From assembly GCF_041346945.1 (NCBI RefSeq), contig NZ_CP166850.1, positions 3,286,001-3,350,000 of the forward strand: a stretch of DNA of 64,000 nt, given 5' to 3'. Within the stretch, counting starts at the first letter, position 1, and each line of letters starts with the position of its first letter. A program made the position numbers and the translations under genes. The notes beneath the pieces were generated by a model. It was not told the DNA's origin and ran no database searches. It saw only the letters and a program-made list of their open reading frames with translations. This DNA comes from Amycolatopsis sp. cg9. GTDB lineage: Bacteria; Actinomycetota; Actinomycetes; Mycobacteriales; Pseudonocardiaceae. Below, in pieces: positions 16,912-27,513 of this stretch.

Positions 16912-18771
16912 TGTGGAATCGTGGGATATGTCGGGCACCGCCCGGCTCTGGACGTCGTCCTCGGCGGGCTCCGGCGCATGGAGTACCGCGGTTACGACTC
17001 GGCCGGGGTCGCGGTCCTCGACGGGGCCGGTGCGCTGACCGTCGAGCGCAAGGCGGGCCGGCTGGCGAACCTGGAAGCCGAGCTCGACAAGGTCGGGCGG
17101 GACGCTTTCGCCGGGACCGCCGGCATGGGGCACACCCGCTGGGCCACCCACGGCGCGCCCGTCGACCGCAACTCGCACCCGCACCGGGACGCCTCGCAGC
17201 GCGTCGCCGTCGTGCACAACGGCATCATCGAGAACTTCGCCGCCCTCCGGGCCGAGCTCGAAGCCGTCGGGGTCGAGATGACCAGTGACACCGACAGCGA
17301 AACCGCCGCGCACCTCGTCGCCCGCGCCTACGCCGACGGGGACACCCAGGGTGACCTCGCCGCCAGCGTCGCCGCCGTCTGCCGCCGGCTGGAAGGCGCC
17401 TTCACGCTGGTCGTGACGCACGCCGACGAGCCCGACACGATCGTGGCCGCGCGGCGGTCGTCGCCGCTGGTCGTCGGGGTCGGGGACGGGGAGCACTTCG
17501 TGGCTTCCGACGTCGCCGCCTTCATCGAGCACACCCGCGAGGCCGTCGAGCTCGGGCAGGACCAGCTCGTCGTCATCACGCGCGAGGGCTACGACGTCCG
17601 GGACTTCCACGGCGACGCCGCCCAGGCCAAGCCGTTCACCGTGGACTGGGACCTGTCCGCCGCCGAGAAGGGCGGCCACGAGTACTTCATGCTCAAGGAG
17701 ATCGAGGAACAGCCCGAAGCGCTGGCCAACACGCTGCGCGGGCACTTCGAGTCCGGCCGGATCATCCTCGACGAGCAGCGCATCTCCGACCAGGACCTCC
17801 GCGACGTCGACAAGGTCTTCGTCGTCGCCTGCGGGTCGGCCTACCACTCCGGCCTGGTCGCGAAGTACGCCATCGAACACTGGACGCGGCTGCCGGTCGA
17901 GGTCGAGCTGGCGTCCGAGTTCCGCTACCGCGACCCGGTCCTCGACCGCGACACGCTGGTCGTCGCCGTGTCCCAGTCCGGCGAAACGGCGGACACGCTC
18001 GAAGCCGTCCGGCACGCGCGGGAGCAGAAGGCGCGCGTCCTCGCCGTCTGCAACACCAACGGCGCGCAGATCCCGCGCGAGTCCGACGCCGTGCTCTACA
18101 CCCACGCCGGGCCCGAGATCGGCGTCGCGTCGACCAAGGCGTTCCTCGCCCAGATCGCGGCGAACTACCTCGTCGGCCTGGCGCTCGCGCAGGCCCGCGG
18201 CACGAAGTACCCGGACGAGGTCGCGCGCGAGTTCGCCGAGCTCGAGGCCATGCCCGCGGCCGTCCAGAAGGTACTGTCCACTGTGGACCAGGTGCGCGAC
18301 CTCGGCCGCCGGATCGCCGACTCCAAGGCGGTGCTGTTCCTCGGCCGCCACGTCGGGTTCCCGGTCGCCCTCGAAGGTGCGCTCAAGCTCAAGGAACTCG
18401 CGTACATGCACGCCGAGGGCTTCGCGGCCGGCGAGCTCAAGCACGGCCCGATCGCGCTGATCGAGGACGGCCTCCCGGTCGTCGTCGTGATGCCGTCGCC
18501 CAAGGGCCGCGCGGTGCTGCACTCGAAGCTCGTGTCGAACATCAGCGAGATCCAGGCCCGCGGCGCCCGCACGATCGTGATCGCCGAAGAGGGCGACGAG
18601 ACCGTCCGGCCCTTCGCCGACGAGCTCATCGAGGTCCCCGCGGTGCCGACGCTGCTGCAGCCGCTGGTGTCCACGGTGCCGCTGCAGGTGCTGGCCGCGG
18701 AGATCGCCCGCACCCGCGGGTACGACGTCGACAAGCCGCGTAACCTGGCGAAGTCCGTCACAGTCGAGTAA
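16909..18771 (+). CDS. glmS: Glutamine-fructose-6-phosphate aminotransferase (isomerizing)
   Basis: A 620-residue enzyme making glucosamine-6-phosphate, the first step to UDP-GlcNAc. After Met removal the N-terminal Cys of MCGIVGYVG is the glutaminase nucleophile, which fixes the start at GTG 16909. Glutaminase residues 1 to about 220 include GHTRWATHG and HNGIIENF. Two SIS sugar-isomerase domains follow (SQSGETADT, GVASTKAFLAQ), and the C-terminus ends PRNLAKSVTVE as in typical GlmS. It acts directly before GlmM. No glmS ribozyme-like leader is present, and the transcript appears leaderless. Confidence 0.98.
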   Translation: MCGIVGYVGHRPALDVVLGGLRRMEYRGYDSAGVAVLDGAGALTVERKAGRLANLEAELDKVGRDAFAGTAGMGHTRWATHGAPVDRNSHPHRDASQRVAVVHNGIIENFAALRAELEAVGVEMTSDTDSETAAHLVARAYADGDTQGDLAASVAAVCRRLEGAFTLVVTHADEPDTIVAARRSSPLVVGVGDGEHFVASDVAAFIEHTREAVELGQDQLVVITREGYDVRDFHGDAAQAKPFTVDWDLSAAEKGGHEYFMLKEIEEQPEALANTLRGHFESGRIILDEQRISDQDLRDVDKVFVVACGSAYHSGLVAKYAIEHWTRLPVEVELASEFRYRDPVLDRDTLVVAVSQSGETADTLEAVRHAREQKARVLAVCNTNGAQIPRESDAVLYTHAGPEIGVASTKAFLAQIAANYLVGLALAQARGTKYPDEVAREFAELEAMPAAVQKVLSTVDQVRDLGRRIADSKAVLFLGRHVGFPVALEGALKLKELAYMHAEGFAAGELKHGPIALIEDGLPVVVVMPSPKGRAVLHSKLVSNISEIQARGARTIVIAEEGDETVRPFADELIEVPAVPTLLQPLVSTVPLQVLAAEIARTRGYDVDKPRNLAKSVTVE

Positions 18772-18788
18772 TCGCGGGAGGCCCCGCC

Positions 18789-20228
18789 GTGCAGGGAATC
18801 TGGACCACGGAACGGATTCGCGAGGCGGAGGGGCGGGCGTTCGCCGTCACGCCGGAAGGCGAGCTGATGCGGCGGGCGTCGTTCGGCTTGGCGGTGCAGG
18901 TCGCCGACCTGCTCGAAGACCACACCGGCGGTGTCTCCGGACGCCGGGCCGTGCTCCTGGTCGGCTCGGGGGACAACGGCGGCGACGCGCTCTGGGCGGG
19001 CGCCTTCCTGCGCCGCCGCGGAGTCGCCGTCACGGCCGTCCTGCTCAAGCCCGAGAAGGCGCACACCAAAGGACTCGACGCGCTCAAGCGCGCCGGCGGC
19101 CGGGTGGTGCCCGCCGCGGACGGTCCACAGTGGATCGCCAAGGCCGACGTCGTCGTGGACGGCATCATCGGGATCTCGGGCAAGGGCTCGCTGCGCCCGG
19201 ACGCGGCCCGCCTGGTGGCGCTGGTCGAGGCGCCGATCGTCGCGGTCGACCTGCCCAGCGGCGTCGACCCGGACACCGGCGCGGTCGACGGCCCCGCGGT
19301 GAAGGCGGCCCGCACGGTGACGTTCGGCGCGCTCAAGCCGGTGCACGCGCTCGCGCCCGCCCAGTGCGGCGAGGTCGTGCTCGTCGACATCGGCCTCGAG
19401 CTGGCCGACCCCGACCTGCGGCGGCTCGACATCGTGGACGTCGCCGCCGCGTGGCCGGTGCCCGGCCCGGAGGACGACAAGTACAGCCAGGGGGTCGTCG
19501 GCGTCGCGGCGGGCTCGGCGACGTACCCGGGTGCGGCGGTGCTGACCGCGGGCGCGGCGGTGCGCGCGACGGCCGGCATGGTCCGGTACGCGGGGCACGC
19601 GGCTGACGTCGTCCGGGCGCGGTGGCCGGAGGTCATCGCGACCGGCACGGTCGCGGACGCCGGGCGGGTCCAGGCGTGGGCGGTCGGCCCGGGCATCGGC
19701 ACCGGCTCGGAGGGCCGCGACGTGCTGCGGTACGTCCTCGGCCAGGGCCTGCCGGTCTGCGCGGACGCGGACGCGACGACGATCATCGCGAAGTCGCCGG
19801 ACGTCCTCGACGCCCGCGACCCGGACACGCCGCTGATGCTGACCCCGCACGCGGGCGAGTACGAACGCCTGATGGGCCGCAAGCCGGGCGCCGACCGCGT
19901 GACGGCCGCGCGTGAAGCGGCGAAGAAGTACGACGCGGTGGTGCTGCTCAAGGGGCACGTGACGGTGGTGGCGGCTCCGGACGGCCGTGCGGCGGTCAAC
20001 ACCCCGCGCGGCGCCTGGCTGGCGACGCCGGGCTCGGGTGACGTCCTGTCCGGCCTGATCGGCGCCCTGCTGGCGGCGGGCCTCGAACCGTGGCTGGCCG
20101 CGGCCGCCGCGGCGCACGTCCACTCGCTGGCGGGCGCGATCGCCGCCCAGAACGCCCCGACGTCGTCGTCCGCGCTGGTCCACGCGATCCCGGAGACCCT
20201 GCGGTCGATCCGCTCCCTCACCACCTGA
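18789..20228 (+). CDS. nnr: Bifunctional NAD(P)H-hydrate epimerase/dehydratase
   Basis: A 479-residue fusion that repairs damaged NADH/NADPH hydrates. The N-terminal epimerase (YjeF_N) shows GSGDNGGDALWA, DGIIGISGKG and DLPSGVDPDTG. The C-terminal ADP-dependent dehydratase (carbohydrate-kinase fold) shows TPHAGEYERL and ATPGSGDVLSG with the catalytic Asp. GGGAGG precedes the GTG start. It follows glmS by 17 bases, as in the mycobacterial region where the Rv3433c-type gene lies near glmS. Confidence 0.96.
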   Translation: MQGIWTTERIREAEGRAFAVTPEGELMRRASFGLAVQVADLLEDHTGGVSGRRAVLLVGSGDNGGDALWAGAFLRRRGVAVTAVLLKPEKAHTKGLDALKRAGGRVVPAADGPQWIAKADVVVDGIIGISGKGSLRPDAARLVALVEAPIVAVDLPSGVDPDTGAVDGPAVKAARTVTFGALKPVHALAPAQCGEVVLVDIGLELADPDLRRLDIVDVAAAWPVPGPEDDKYSQGVVGVAAGSATYPGAAVLTAGAAVRATAGMVRYAGHAADVVRARWPEVIATGTVADAGRVQAWAVGPGIGTGSEGRDVLRYVLGQGLPVCADADATTIIAKSPDVLDARDPDTPLMLTPHAGEYERLMGRKPGADRVTAAREAAKKYDAVVLLKGHVTVVAAPDGRAAVNTPRGAWLATPGSGDVLSGLIGALLAAGLEPWLAAAAAAHVHSLAGAIAAQNAPTSSSALVHAIPETLRSIRSLTT

Positions 20229-20232
20229 CCCG

Positions 20233-20290
20233 CACTTTCACGTGAAAGTGAACCGGAGTGAGCACTCCGGGTCACTTTCACGTGAAAGTG
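20233..20290. repeat. Triple palindrome after nnr
   Basis: Two identical 18-bp perfect palindromes (CACTTTCACGTGAAAGTG) at 20233-20250 and 20273-20290 flank a short hairpin with CCGGAGTG arms (20253-20270). The whole element is nearly symmetrical. It could end transcription of nnr, but there is no T-tract. Confidence 0.85.
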
Positions 20291-20310
20291 CCGGCGTGGG
20301 GGCTTGAGAA

Positions 20311-20335
20311 GAGTTATCGAGTTCTCTGTTAACTC
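20311..20335. promoter_or_regulatory. Candidate operator of the DeoR-xylB operon
   Basis: GAGTTA and TAACTC form an inverted repeat with a 13-bp spacer in unusually AT-rich DNA, 28 bp before the regulator start. It would suit autoregulation by the DeoR-type protein. Confidence 0.4.
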
Positions 20336-20363
20336 CGGGCGGCAAATCTGGTAAGAATGCCGT

Positions 20364-21200
20364 GTGAGCGGCGGCACAGCACCCGGAGACCGGAAGACCC
20401 GGCCGTCCGACGCTGCCGTCGAGCAGCGGCGGCAGGAGATCCTCGACCACGTCATCGAGCAGGGCGAAGTGCGGATCGACGATCTGACCGCGCGCTTCAA
20501 GGTCAGCCTCATGACCATGCACCGCGACCTCGACGACCTGGCCGAACGCCGGCTCCTGCGCAAGCTCCGCGGCAAGGTCGAGGCCTACCCGGCGCTCACC
20601 ATCGAGTCCGCCGCCCGCTTCGGCGACACCCTCCACCACGGCGAGAAGGACGCTCTCGGCGAGGCCGCCGCGAAGCACGTCCACCCCGGCCAGACCGTCT
20701 TCGTCGACGACTCGACCACCCTCCTCCCGCTGGTCAAGCGGCTCGCGGAGATCGACGGCCTCACCGTCGTCACCAACTCCCTGCGGGCCGCGCGGGTGCT
20801 CGGCGACGGCGGAGCCGACGTGGTGCTCGCCGGTGGCCGCTACTCCCGCGAGTACGACTCCTGCGCCGGCCCCGAGGTGCTCGACCTGCTCGACTCGATC
20901 CGCGCCGACGTCTCCTTCGTCTCGGTCACCGCGGTCGCCGTCGGGCGGCTCTTCCACCCGGACCGCGACTACGCCGAGCTCAAGAAGGCGGCGCTCAAGG
21001 TCGCGAACCACAACGTCCTGGTCGTCGACCACTCGAAGTTCGGCCGCACGGCCACCTACGCCCACGGCGACGTCGGCGACTACGACCTGCTGATCACCGG
21101 CGAAGCCACGCCGACCGAGGAGATCGAGGCCGCGCTCAACGCGGGCACCGCGATCGAGATCGTCGAACACGTCGCAGAGGGGCAGCCCTATGACAGCTGA
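20364..21200 (+). CDS. DeoR-family sugar-responsive transcription regulator
   Basis: A 278-residue protein. An N-terminal winged helix ([23 protein letters not shown], recognition helix [12 protein letters not shown]) precedes a DeoR C-terminal sensor domain with the phosphosugar-binding pattern [12 protein letters not shown] and VVTNSLRAA. Such proteins usually repress sugar operons until a phosphorylated sugar binds. It overlaps the xylulokinase gene by 11 bases, so a pentulose phosphate is a likely effector. GTG 20364 is used; there is no good ribosome binding site. Confidence 0.9.
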   Translation: MSGGTAPGDRKTRPSDAAVEQRRQEILDHVIEQGEVRIDDLTARFKVSLMTMHRDLDDLAERRLLRKLRGKVEAYPALTIESAARFGDTLHHGEKDALGEAAAKHVHPGQTVFVDDSTTLLPLVKRLAEIDGLTVVTNSLRAARVLGDGGADVVLAGGRYSREYDSCAGPEVLDLLDSIRADVSFVSVTAVAVGRLFHPDRDYAELKKAALKVANHNVLVVDHSKFGRTATYAHGDVGDYDLLITGEATPTEEIEAALNAGTAIEIVEHVAEGQPYDS

Positions 21201-22620
21201 GCTGGTCGCCGGCATCGACTCGTCCACGCAGTCGACCAAGGTCGTCGTGTGCGACGCCGAAACCGGGGAGATCGTCCGCACCGGCCGCGCGCCGCACCCC
21301 GAAGGCACCGAGGTCGACCCCGCCGCCTGGTGGGACGCCTTCCAAGAGGCCACGAAGGGTCTGCTCGACGACGTCAGGGCCATCGGCGTCGGCGGTCAGC
21401 AGCACGGGATGGTCGCCCTCGACGAGGACGGCGAGGTGGTCCGGCCCGCGCTGCTGTGGAACGACACGCGCTCCGCGCAGTCGGCGCTCGACCTCATCGA
21501 GGAGCTCGGCGGGCCGTCGGTCTGGGCGAAGTCCGTCGGCTCGGTGCCGGTCGCCAGCTTCACCGTGACGAAGCTGCGCTGGCTGGCCGACCACGAGCCG
21601 GAGCTGGCCGACCGCGTCACGCGCGTGCTGCTCCCGCACGACTGGCTGACCTGGAAGCTCACCGGCGGCGACCCGGTCACCGACCGCGGCGACGCGTCGG
21701 GCACCGGCTACTTCTCGCCGTCCGACAACGCCTACCGCCTCGACGTCCTGAGCCACGCCTTCGGCGGCCGGACGCCGGAGCTGCCGGCCGTGCTCGGCCC
21801 GGCCCAGGCCGCCGGCCACACCGACGGCGGCGTGCTCGTCTCGGCCGGCACCGGCGACAACATGGCCGCCGCGCTCGGGCTCGAACTGCAGCCGGGCGAC
21901 GTCGTCGTTTCGCTCGGCACCAGCGGCACGGTGTTCGGCGTCGCCGAGACCGGCGCGGCCGACGCCACCGGCGAGGTCGCCGGGTTCGCCGACGCCACCG
22001 GCCGGTTCCTGCCGCTGGCCTGCACTCTCAACGCCGCCCGCGTCCTCACCGCGACGGCGTCGATGCTCGGCGCGACGCTGAGCGAGTTCGACCGGCTCGC
22101 GCTGGCCGGCGAGCCCGGCGCCGAGGGCCTCACGTTCCTGCCGTACCTGGACGGCGAGCGCACGCCGAACCTGCCGGACGCCACCGGCTCGCTGACCGGA
22201 CTGACCCGGGCCAACATGACCCCGCAGAACCTCGCGCGCAGCGCCGTCGAGGGCATGCTCTGCGGCCTCGCCGCCGGGCTCGACGCGGTCCGCGCGCACG
22301 GCCTCGACGTCCGCCGCGTGCTGCTGATCGGCGGGGGCGCGCAGTCGGCCGCCGTCCGCGCGGTCGCGCCGCTCGTGTTCGGCGTGCCGGTGCAGCTGCC
22401 CGAAGTCGCCGAGTACGTCGCCATCGGCGCGGCGCGGCAGGCGGCGTGGGCGCTGGCCGCCGGTGCGGAACCGCCGTCCTGGCAGCGGAACCAGAAACTT
22501 CGGCTCGAGCTGGACGAGCCGACCGAGGCGCAGCGCGCCGAGGGCCACCGGATCCAGCAGCGCCACCTCGAAGCCCGCGAAGCGGCGTACGGGGTCCGGC
22601 GGAATCTCGGAGAGGACTGA
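21190..22620 (+). CDS. xylB: FGGY-family carbohydrate kinase, probably xylulokinase
   Basis: A 476-residue kinase. [14 protein letters not shown] is the N-terminal phosphate loop, GGQQHGMV and WNDTRS are sugar-site motifs seen in xylulokinases, [10 protein letters not shown] is the second phosphate loop, and [13 protein letters not shown] the adenine site. It would make xylulose-5-phosphate for the pentose phosphate pathway. It sits between a DeoR regulator and an importer ATPase, but no xylose isomerase, dehydrogenase or permease is in this operon, so the sugar entering here could be a pentitol oxidised elsewhere. Confidence 0.88.
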   Translation: MTAELVAGIDSSTQSTKVVVCDAETGEIVRTGRAPHPEGTEVDPAAWWDAFQEATKGLLDDVRAIGVGGQQHGMVALDEDGEVVRPALLWNDTRSAQSALDLIEELGGPSVWAKSVGSVPVASFTVTKLRWLADHEPELADRVTRVLLPHDWLTWKLTGGDPVTDRGDASGTGYFSPSDNAYRLDVLSHAFGGRTPELPAVLGPAQAAGHTDGGVLVSAGTGDNMAAALGLELQPGDVVVSLGTSGTVFGVAETGAADATGEVAGFADATGRFLPLACTLNAARVLTATASMLGATLSEFDRLALAGEPGAEGLTFLPYLDGERTPNLPDATGSLTGLTRANMTPQNLARSAVEGMLCGLAAGLDAVRAHGLDVRRVLLIGGGAQSAAVRAVAPLVFGVPVQLPEVAEYVAIGAARQAAWALAAGAEPPSWQRNQKLRLELDEPTEAQRAEGHRIQQRHLEAREAAYGVRRNLGED

Positions 22621-22623
22621 CCG

Positions 22624-23715
<1,092 letters not shown>

Positions 23716-23729
23716 CCTCGGGTCATGGG

Positions 23730-23761
23730 AAACTGGAGGGCGTCATGACCTCCAGTTTTTT
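23730..23761 (+). terminator. Terminator-like hairpin enclosing the alr ribosome binding site and start codon
   Basis: A perfect 10-bp stem (AAACTGGAGG with CCTCCAGTTT) has a nine-base loop that contains the alr ATG, and a run of six T follows at once. The left arm includes the GGAGG of alr. In form it is an intrinsic terminator for the preceding operon, yet alr must be translated across it. Confidence 0.75.
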
Positions 23762-24875
23762 CCATGAACACAGCCCCCGCGCCCAGGTCGACATCGACCT
23801 CGACGCGATCCGCCACAACCTCACCCTGCTGGGCGCCCGCGCGCCCGGCGCCGAGGTGATGGCCGTGGTGAAGGCCGACGCCTACGGCCACGGCGCGCTG
23901 CCGGTGGCGCGCGCCGCGGTCGAGGCCGGCGCGAGCTGGCTCGGCACCTGCTCGCTCGGCGAAGCCCTCGCCCTGCGCGAAGCCGGGATCACGACCCGGC
24001 TGTTCAGCTGGCTGGACACCCCCGACGTCGACTTCGCGCCGGGCATCGAGGCCGGCATCGACCTCGCCGCCAGCTCGCTGGGTGAGCTACGCCGCATCGC
24101 GGCCGCCACGCCAGTGGGTACCCGGGCCCGTGTGCACCTCAAGATCGACACCGGGCTCTCGCGCAACGGCTGCCCGCCCGCCGCGTGGGCCGAGCTGGTC
24201 GAAGCGGCGGCCGCCGAACCGCGGGTCGACGTCGTCGCGATCTGGTCCCACCTCGCGTGCGCGGACGAACCCGAGCACCCCTCGATCGACATGCAGGCCA
24301 AGCGGTTCGCCGAGGCCTACGACGCCGCCCGCGCCGCCGGCCTGGACCCGAAGCGGCACCTGGCGAACTCCGCGGCCCTGCTCACCCGGCCCGACCTGCA
24401 CTTCGACGTCGTCCGGCCGGGCATCGCGATGTACGGGCTCAACCCCGTGCCGCAGGCCGAAGACCTGCGCCCGGCCATGACGTTCCGGTCCGCGGTCGCG
24501 CTGGTCAAGCGCGTCGAAGCCGGCGAATCGGTGTCCTACGGGCACACCTGGACCACGCCGCGCGACACGAACCTCGCGCTCGTCCCGGCCGGGTACGCCG
24601 ACGGCGTCCCGCGGTCGCTGTCCGGGCGGATGGACGTACTCCTCGGCGGGCGGCGACGGCCGGTGGCCGGACGCGTCTGCATGGACCAGCTGGTCGTCGA
24701 CTGCGGTGACGACGAGCCGTCCGTCGGCGACGAGGTCGTCCTGTTCGGCCAGGGGGCGCACGGCGAGCCGACCGCCCGCGAATGGGCCGACAAGCTGGGC
24801 ACCATCGACTACGAGATCGTCACCTCGATGTACCGCCCGCGGGTCCGGCGCCGGTATCTGGGGGAGCGCTCGTGA
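23745..24875 (+). CDS. alr: Alanine racemase
   Basis: A 376-residue PLP enzyme that interconverts L- and D-alanine for peptidoglycan. The PLP lysine is Lys43 in AVVKADAYGHG. The C-terminal domain has VSYGHTWTT with the catalytic Tyr and RVCMDQLVVD. The start codon lies in the loop of a terminator-like hairpin and the first codons (AGT, TTT) are rare here, so expression may depend on that structure. No later in-frame start precedes the PLP lysine. The stop overlaps the hydrolase start (GTGA). Confidence 0.97.
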   Translation: MTSSFFHEHSPRAQVDIDLDAIRHNLTLLGARAPGAEVMAVVKADAYGHGALPVARAAVEAGASWLGTCSLGEALALREAGITTRLFSWLDTPDVDFAPGIEAGIDLAASSLGELRRIAAATPVGTRARVHLKIDTGLSRNGCPPAAWAELVEAAAAEPRVDVVAIWSHLACADEPEHPSIDMQAKRFAEAYDAARAAGLDPKRHLANSAALLTRPDLHFDVVRPGIAMYGLNPVPQAEDLRPAMTFRSAVALVKRVEAGESVSYGHTWTTPRDTNLALVPAGYADGVPRSLSGRMDVLLGGRRRPVAGRVCMDQLVVDCGDDEPSVGDEVVLFGQGAHGEPTAREWADKLGTIDYEIVTSMYRPRVRRRYLGERS

Positions 24876-25972
24876 CACCTTCACGTCGACTGCTGGCCAT
24901 CGCCGGCGGGGTCGGGGCCGTGGCCACGGGGACCGCCGCCGCCGCTATCGCCGTCGCCGCGCAGCAGCGGCGGCACAGTGAGGATCCGTACGTGGACGAG
25001 CCGCTGGGGGAGCTGAAGCCGGACCGCACGTCCACGGTCGCGGCCGAGGACGGTACGCCGCTTTCGGTCGAGGAGATCGACCCGGGGGACGGCGGAAAGC
25101 CCGAACTGACGGTCGTGGGGGTGCACGGCTTCGCGCTTTCGAAGCGGTGCTGGCACTTCCAGCGTCGCGACCTCGAGTCGCTTCGGCTGCCTCGCGTGCG
25201 CCAGGTGTACTACGACCACCGCGGCCACGGCCTGTCCGGCGCGGCGTCGGCGGAGAACTCGACGATCGAGCAGCTGGCGCGCGACCTCGACGTCGTGCTG
25301 CGGTCCGTGGTCCCGGACGGGCCCATCGTGCTGATGGGGCACTCGATGGGCGGCATGGTGATCATGGAGCTGGCCGCCGAGTTCCCCGAGATCTTCGAAG
25401 ACCGCGTCGAGGGCGTCGCGTTCATCGCGACCGCGGCGGGCGAAGTGGGCGCACGCGGGTTGCCGCGCTCGCTGCTCTCGAAGTACAACCCGCTGACGCG
25501 CGCCGCCGGTGGTCTCGCCGGCTGGCAGCCGGGACTGGTGGAGTTCGTCCGCGCCGCGGGCGGGCAGCTGACGCGGCAGGCCGTGCGCCGGCTGGCGTTC
25601 GGCAGCCGCGACGTCGCGCCGCGGCTCGTCGACTTCATGCTCGAGATGCTCGAGGTGACGCCGGTGCGCGGGCTCGTCAACTTCGTCGACACGCTCGGCA
25701 GCCACAACCGGTACGCGGCGCTCGCCGGGCTGAAGCACGCGGAAGTGCTGGTCATCGGCGGCGACTCGGACCGGTTCACGCCGTTCGCGCACGCCGAGCG
25801 GATCGCGGCCGAGCTGCCCGACGCGGAGCTGGTGCGCGTCCGCGGCGCCGGCCACATGGTCCAGCTCGAACAGCCCGAGCTGGTCAACAGTCATCTGATC
25901 GATCTCCTGCAACGCTGTTCCGGTGCGGACGGCGAAAACTCGTCCCGGCGAACCTGGTGGTGGCAGCGTTGA
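24872..25972 (+). CDS. Alpha/beta hydrolase with N-terminal membrane anchor or signal
   Basis: A 366-residue protein starting MTPSRRLLAIAGG with a hydrophobic Ala/Gly-rich segment (residues 8-30). The hydrolase core shows GVHGFALSK (oxyanion loop), GHSMGGMV (nucleophile Ser) and GAGHMVQLEQPE (catalytic His), with GGDSDRFTP carrying the likely Asp. It corresponds to the hydrolase often found between alr and tsaE in actinobacteria. The substrate is unknown; lipid esters or lactones are possible. It is coupled at both ends. Confidence 0.88.
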   Translation: MTPSRRLLAIAGGVGAVATGTAAAAIAVAAQQRRHSEDPYVDEPLGELKPDRTSTVAAEDGTPLSVEEIDPGDGGKPELTVVGVHGFALSKRCWHFQRRDLESLRLPRVRQVYYDHRGHGLSGAASAENSTIEQLARDLDVVLRSVVPDGPIVLMGHSMGGMVIMELAAEFPEIFEDRVEGVAFIATAAGEVGARGLPRSLLSKYNPLTRAAGGLAGWQPGLVEFVRAAGGQLTRQAVRRLAFGSRDVAPRLVDFMLEMLEVTPVRGLVNFVDTLGSHNRYAALAGLKHAEVLVIGGDSDRFTPFAHAERIAAELPDAELVRVRGAGHMVQLEQPELVNSHLIDLLQRCSGADGENSSRRTWWWQR

Positions 25973-25974
25973 GC

Positions 25975-26430
25975 ATGGTGTTTCCCACGCCCGAAGAGAC
26001 CATGGACTTCGGGCGCGCGCTCGGCCGGGCGCTGCGCGCGGGCGACCTCGTGCTGCTCGCGGGTCCGCTCGGCGCGGGCAAGACGACGCTGACCCGCGGC
26101 ATCGCCGACGGCCTCGGCGTCGGCGGCCGGGTGAGCTCACCGACGTTCGTGCTGGCCCGCGTGCATCCGGCGGGCGCTTCGGGCGTGCCCTTGGTGCACG
26201 TGGACGCGTACCGCCTCGGCGGCGACCTCTCCCAGCTCGACGACCTGGACCTGGACACGGACCTGGAGCGCTCGGCGATCGTGGTCGAGTGGGGCGAGGG
26301 CTCGGCGGAACGGCTTTCCGACGACTACCTGGTCGTCCGGCTGGACCGGCGCGAGGACGACGTCCGCGAGATCACCCTCGAGCCGCACGGCACGTGGACC
26401 GAGCGGGTCCCGGAGCTGGTGCGGGCGTAA
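25975..26430 (+). CDS. tsaE: tRNA t6A biosynthesis ATPase TsaE
   Basis: A 151-residue P-loop protein. Walker A is GPLGAGKTT (Lys36); SSPTFVLAR and VDAYRL match the switch regions of TsaE, which works with TsaB and TsaD to place threonylcarbamoyl on A37 of tRNAs reading ANN codons. I chose the ATG two bases after the hydrolase stop, which allows re-initiation; a GTG 18 bases upstream is possible. Unlike the usual order, tsaB and tsaD are 3.9 kb away behind a minus-strand block. Confidence 0.95.
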   Translation: MVFPTPEETMDFGRALGRALRAGDLVLLAGPLGAGKTTLTRGIADGLGVGGRVSSPTFVLARVHPAGASGVPLVHVDAYRLGGDLSQLDDLDLDTDLERSAIVVEWGEGSAERLSDDYLVVRLDRREDDVREITLEPHGTWTERVPELVRA

Positions 26431-26448
26431 GTCCACACCAGCTCCGGG
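26409..26448. terminator. Hairpin spanning the tsaE stop codon
   Basis: A perfect 13-bp inverted repeat (CCCGGAGCTGGTG and complement) has the TAA of tsaE in its 14-base loop. There is no T-tract. It probably separates tsaE from the converging serine-hydrolase gene. Confidence 0.55.
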
Positions 26449-26463
26449 ACTGCCGTCGGCTGC

Positions 26464-27462
26464 TCAGCCGCCGTTGGACGGCTGGTAGGCCGGTGCCCGG
26501 AACGCCCTGGTGCCGGCGCCCGCGATCTTGTCGACCGCGCGCAGGAACTTCGGCCCCATCTTCGCGCCGGCCTGCCGGACCGGGTGCGTGGCCCCGAAGT
26601 CCTCCGGGTTCGCTTGGCCGTGCGCGAACATCGAGTAGATCACCACCGGCTTGCCCGCGGCGTCGAACATGATCCCCGCCTCGTTGCGGCCGTCGTTCAG
26701 CCAGCCCGCCTTCGTGGCGATCCTCGCCCGATCGGCGGACGACATCTCACGGCGGATGCCGTCGGTGAACGCCACCTGCGACCGCAGGATGGACAGGAGG
26801 TAATCCGTCGACGCCGGGCTCAGCAAGGTGCCCGCGACCAGCGCCTTCAGCAGGTCGTGGGTCTCGCGCGGAGTGGTCTGGCCGAGGAAGTAGCGGTTCG
26901 GGTTGGCCACCGGCGTGACCTGGGTCTTGGGGAAGCCCTTGGTCACCAGGATCTGGTTGATCTCGGCCGCCGGAACCACGAGCCCCACCAGCCGGACGCA
27001 CGTGTCGTCCGAAACAGTGAGGAACAGCGACAGGACGTGGCCCAGCGTGAAAGCGCTCGGGTACGCCTTGTCCAGGATGATGATGCCGTCACCACCCGGC
27101 ACGACGATGCTCTCGGGCACCTGGACCTGCTGGTCCAGCGTAAGCAGGCCACGGTCGATCTTGTCCATCAAGGTGACCGCGACGGCCACCTTGTTGACGC
27201 TGTACGCCTCGACGATCTCGTCGGACGCCACGTCGACGGCCACCTGGTCGGCCACGCTGATGTAGGAGTTCCAGATGCCGCCCGCTTCAGCGGCCGCGTC
27301 GTCGTAGACGCGCTTCACCTTCTGCCTGGCCCGGTCCGGTGTGGCCGGGCTGGCCTCGATGTCTGCTTCCTGCGCGAACGCGGGAGAGCCGGTCAGAACG
27401 CTTCCAGCGACGACAGCGGTCCCCAAACCGAACGCCGCTCGCCTGTTGAGTCGATACCCCAT
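26464..27462 (-). CDS. Secreted class A beta-lactamase-like serine hydrolase
   Basis: A 332-residue protein. The N-terminus LNRRAAFGLG plus a hydrophobic stretch and AFA-QE looks like a signal peptide, possibly Tat. The fold motifs are S-V-N-K (Ser88/Lys91), S-D-D (151-153) and K-A-G (251-253), the counterparts of SxxK, SDN and KTG. The omega-loop Glu of true class A beta-lactamases is not apparent (ANPNRYFLG), so efficient beta-lactam hydrolysis is doubtful; a peptidase or penicillin-binding role is equally likely. A TTG four codons upstream is an alternative start. Confidence 0.85.
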   Translation of the reverse strand: MGYRLNRRAAFGLGTAVVAGSVLTGSPAFAQEADIEASPATPDRARQKVKRVYDDAAAEAGGIWNSYISVADQVAVDVASDEIVEAYSVNKVAVAVTLMDKIDRGLLTLDQQVQVPESIVVPGGDGIIILDKAYPSAFTLGHVLSLFLTVSDDTCVRLVGLVVPAAEINQILVTKGFPKTQVTPVANPNRYFLGQTTPRETHDLLKALVAGTLLSPASTDYLLSILRSQVAFTDGIRREMSSADRARIATKAGWLNDGRNEAGIMFDAAGKPVVIYSMFAHGQANPEDFGATHPVRQAGAKMGPKFLRAVDKIAGAGTRAFRAPAYQPSNGG

Positions 27463-27513
27463 CGCAAGATCCAACCACGGATGGACCCGCCGGCGGGCCT
27501 GGTCGGACGTCGA

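Noticed and set aside
26464..27462. Calling this gene an antibiotic-resistance beta-lactamase
   Set aside because: The omega-loop glutamate is not apparent and KTG is KAG, so resistance cannot be claimed from the fold alone.
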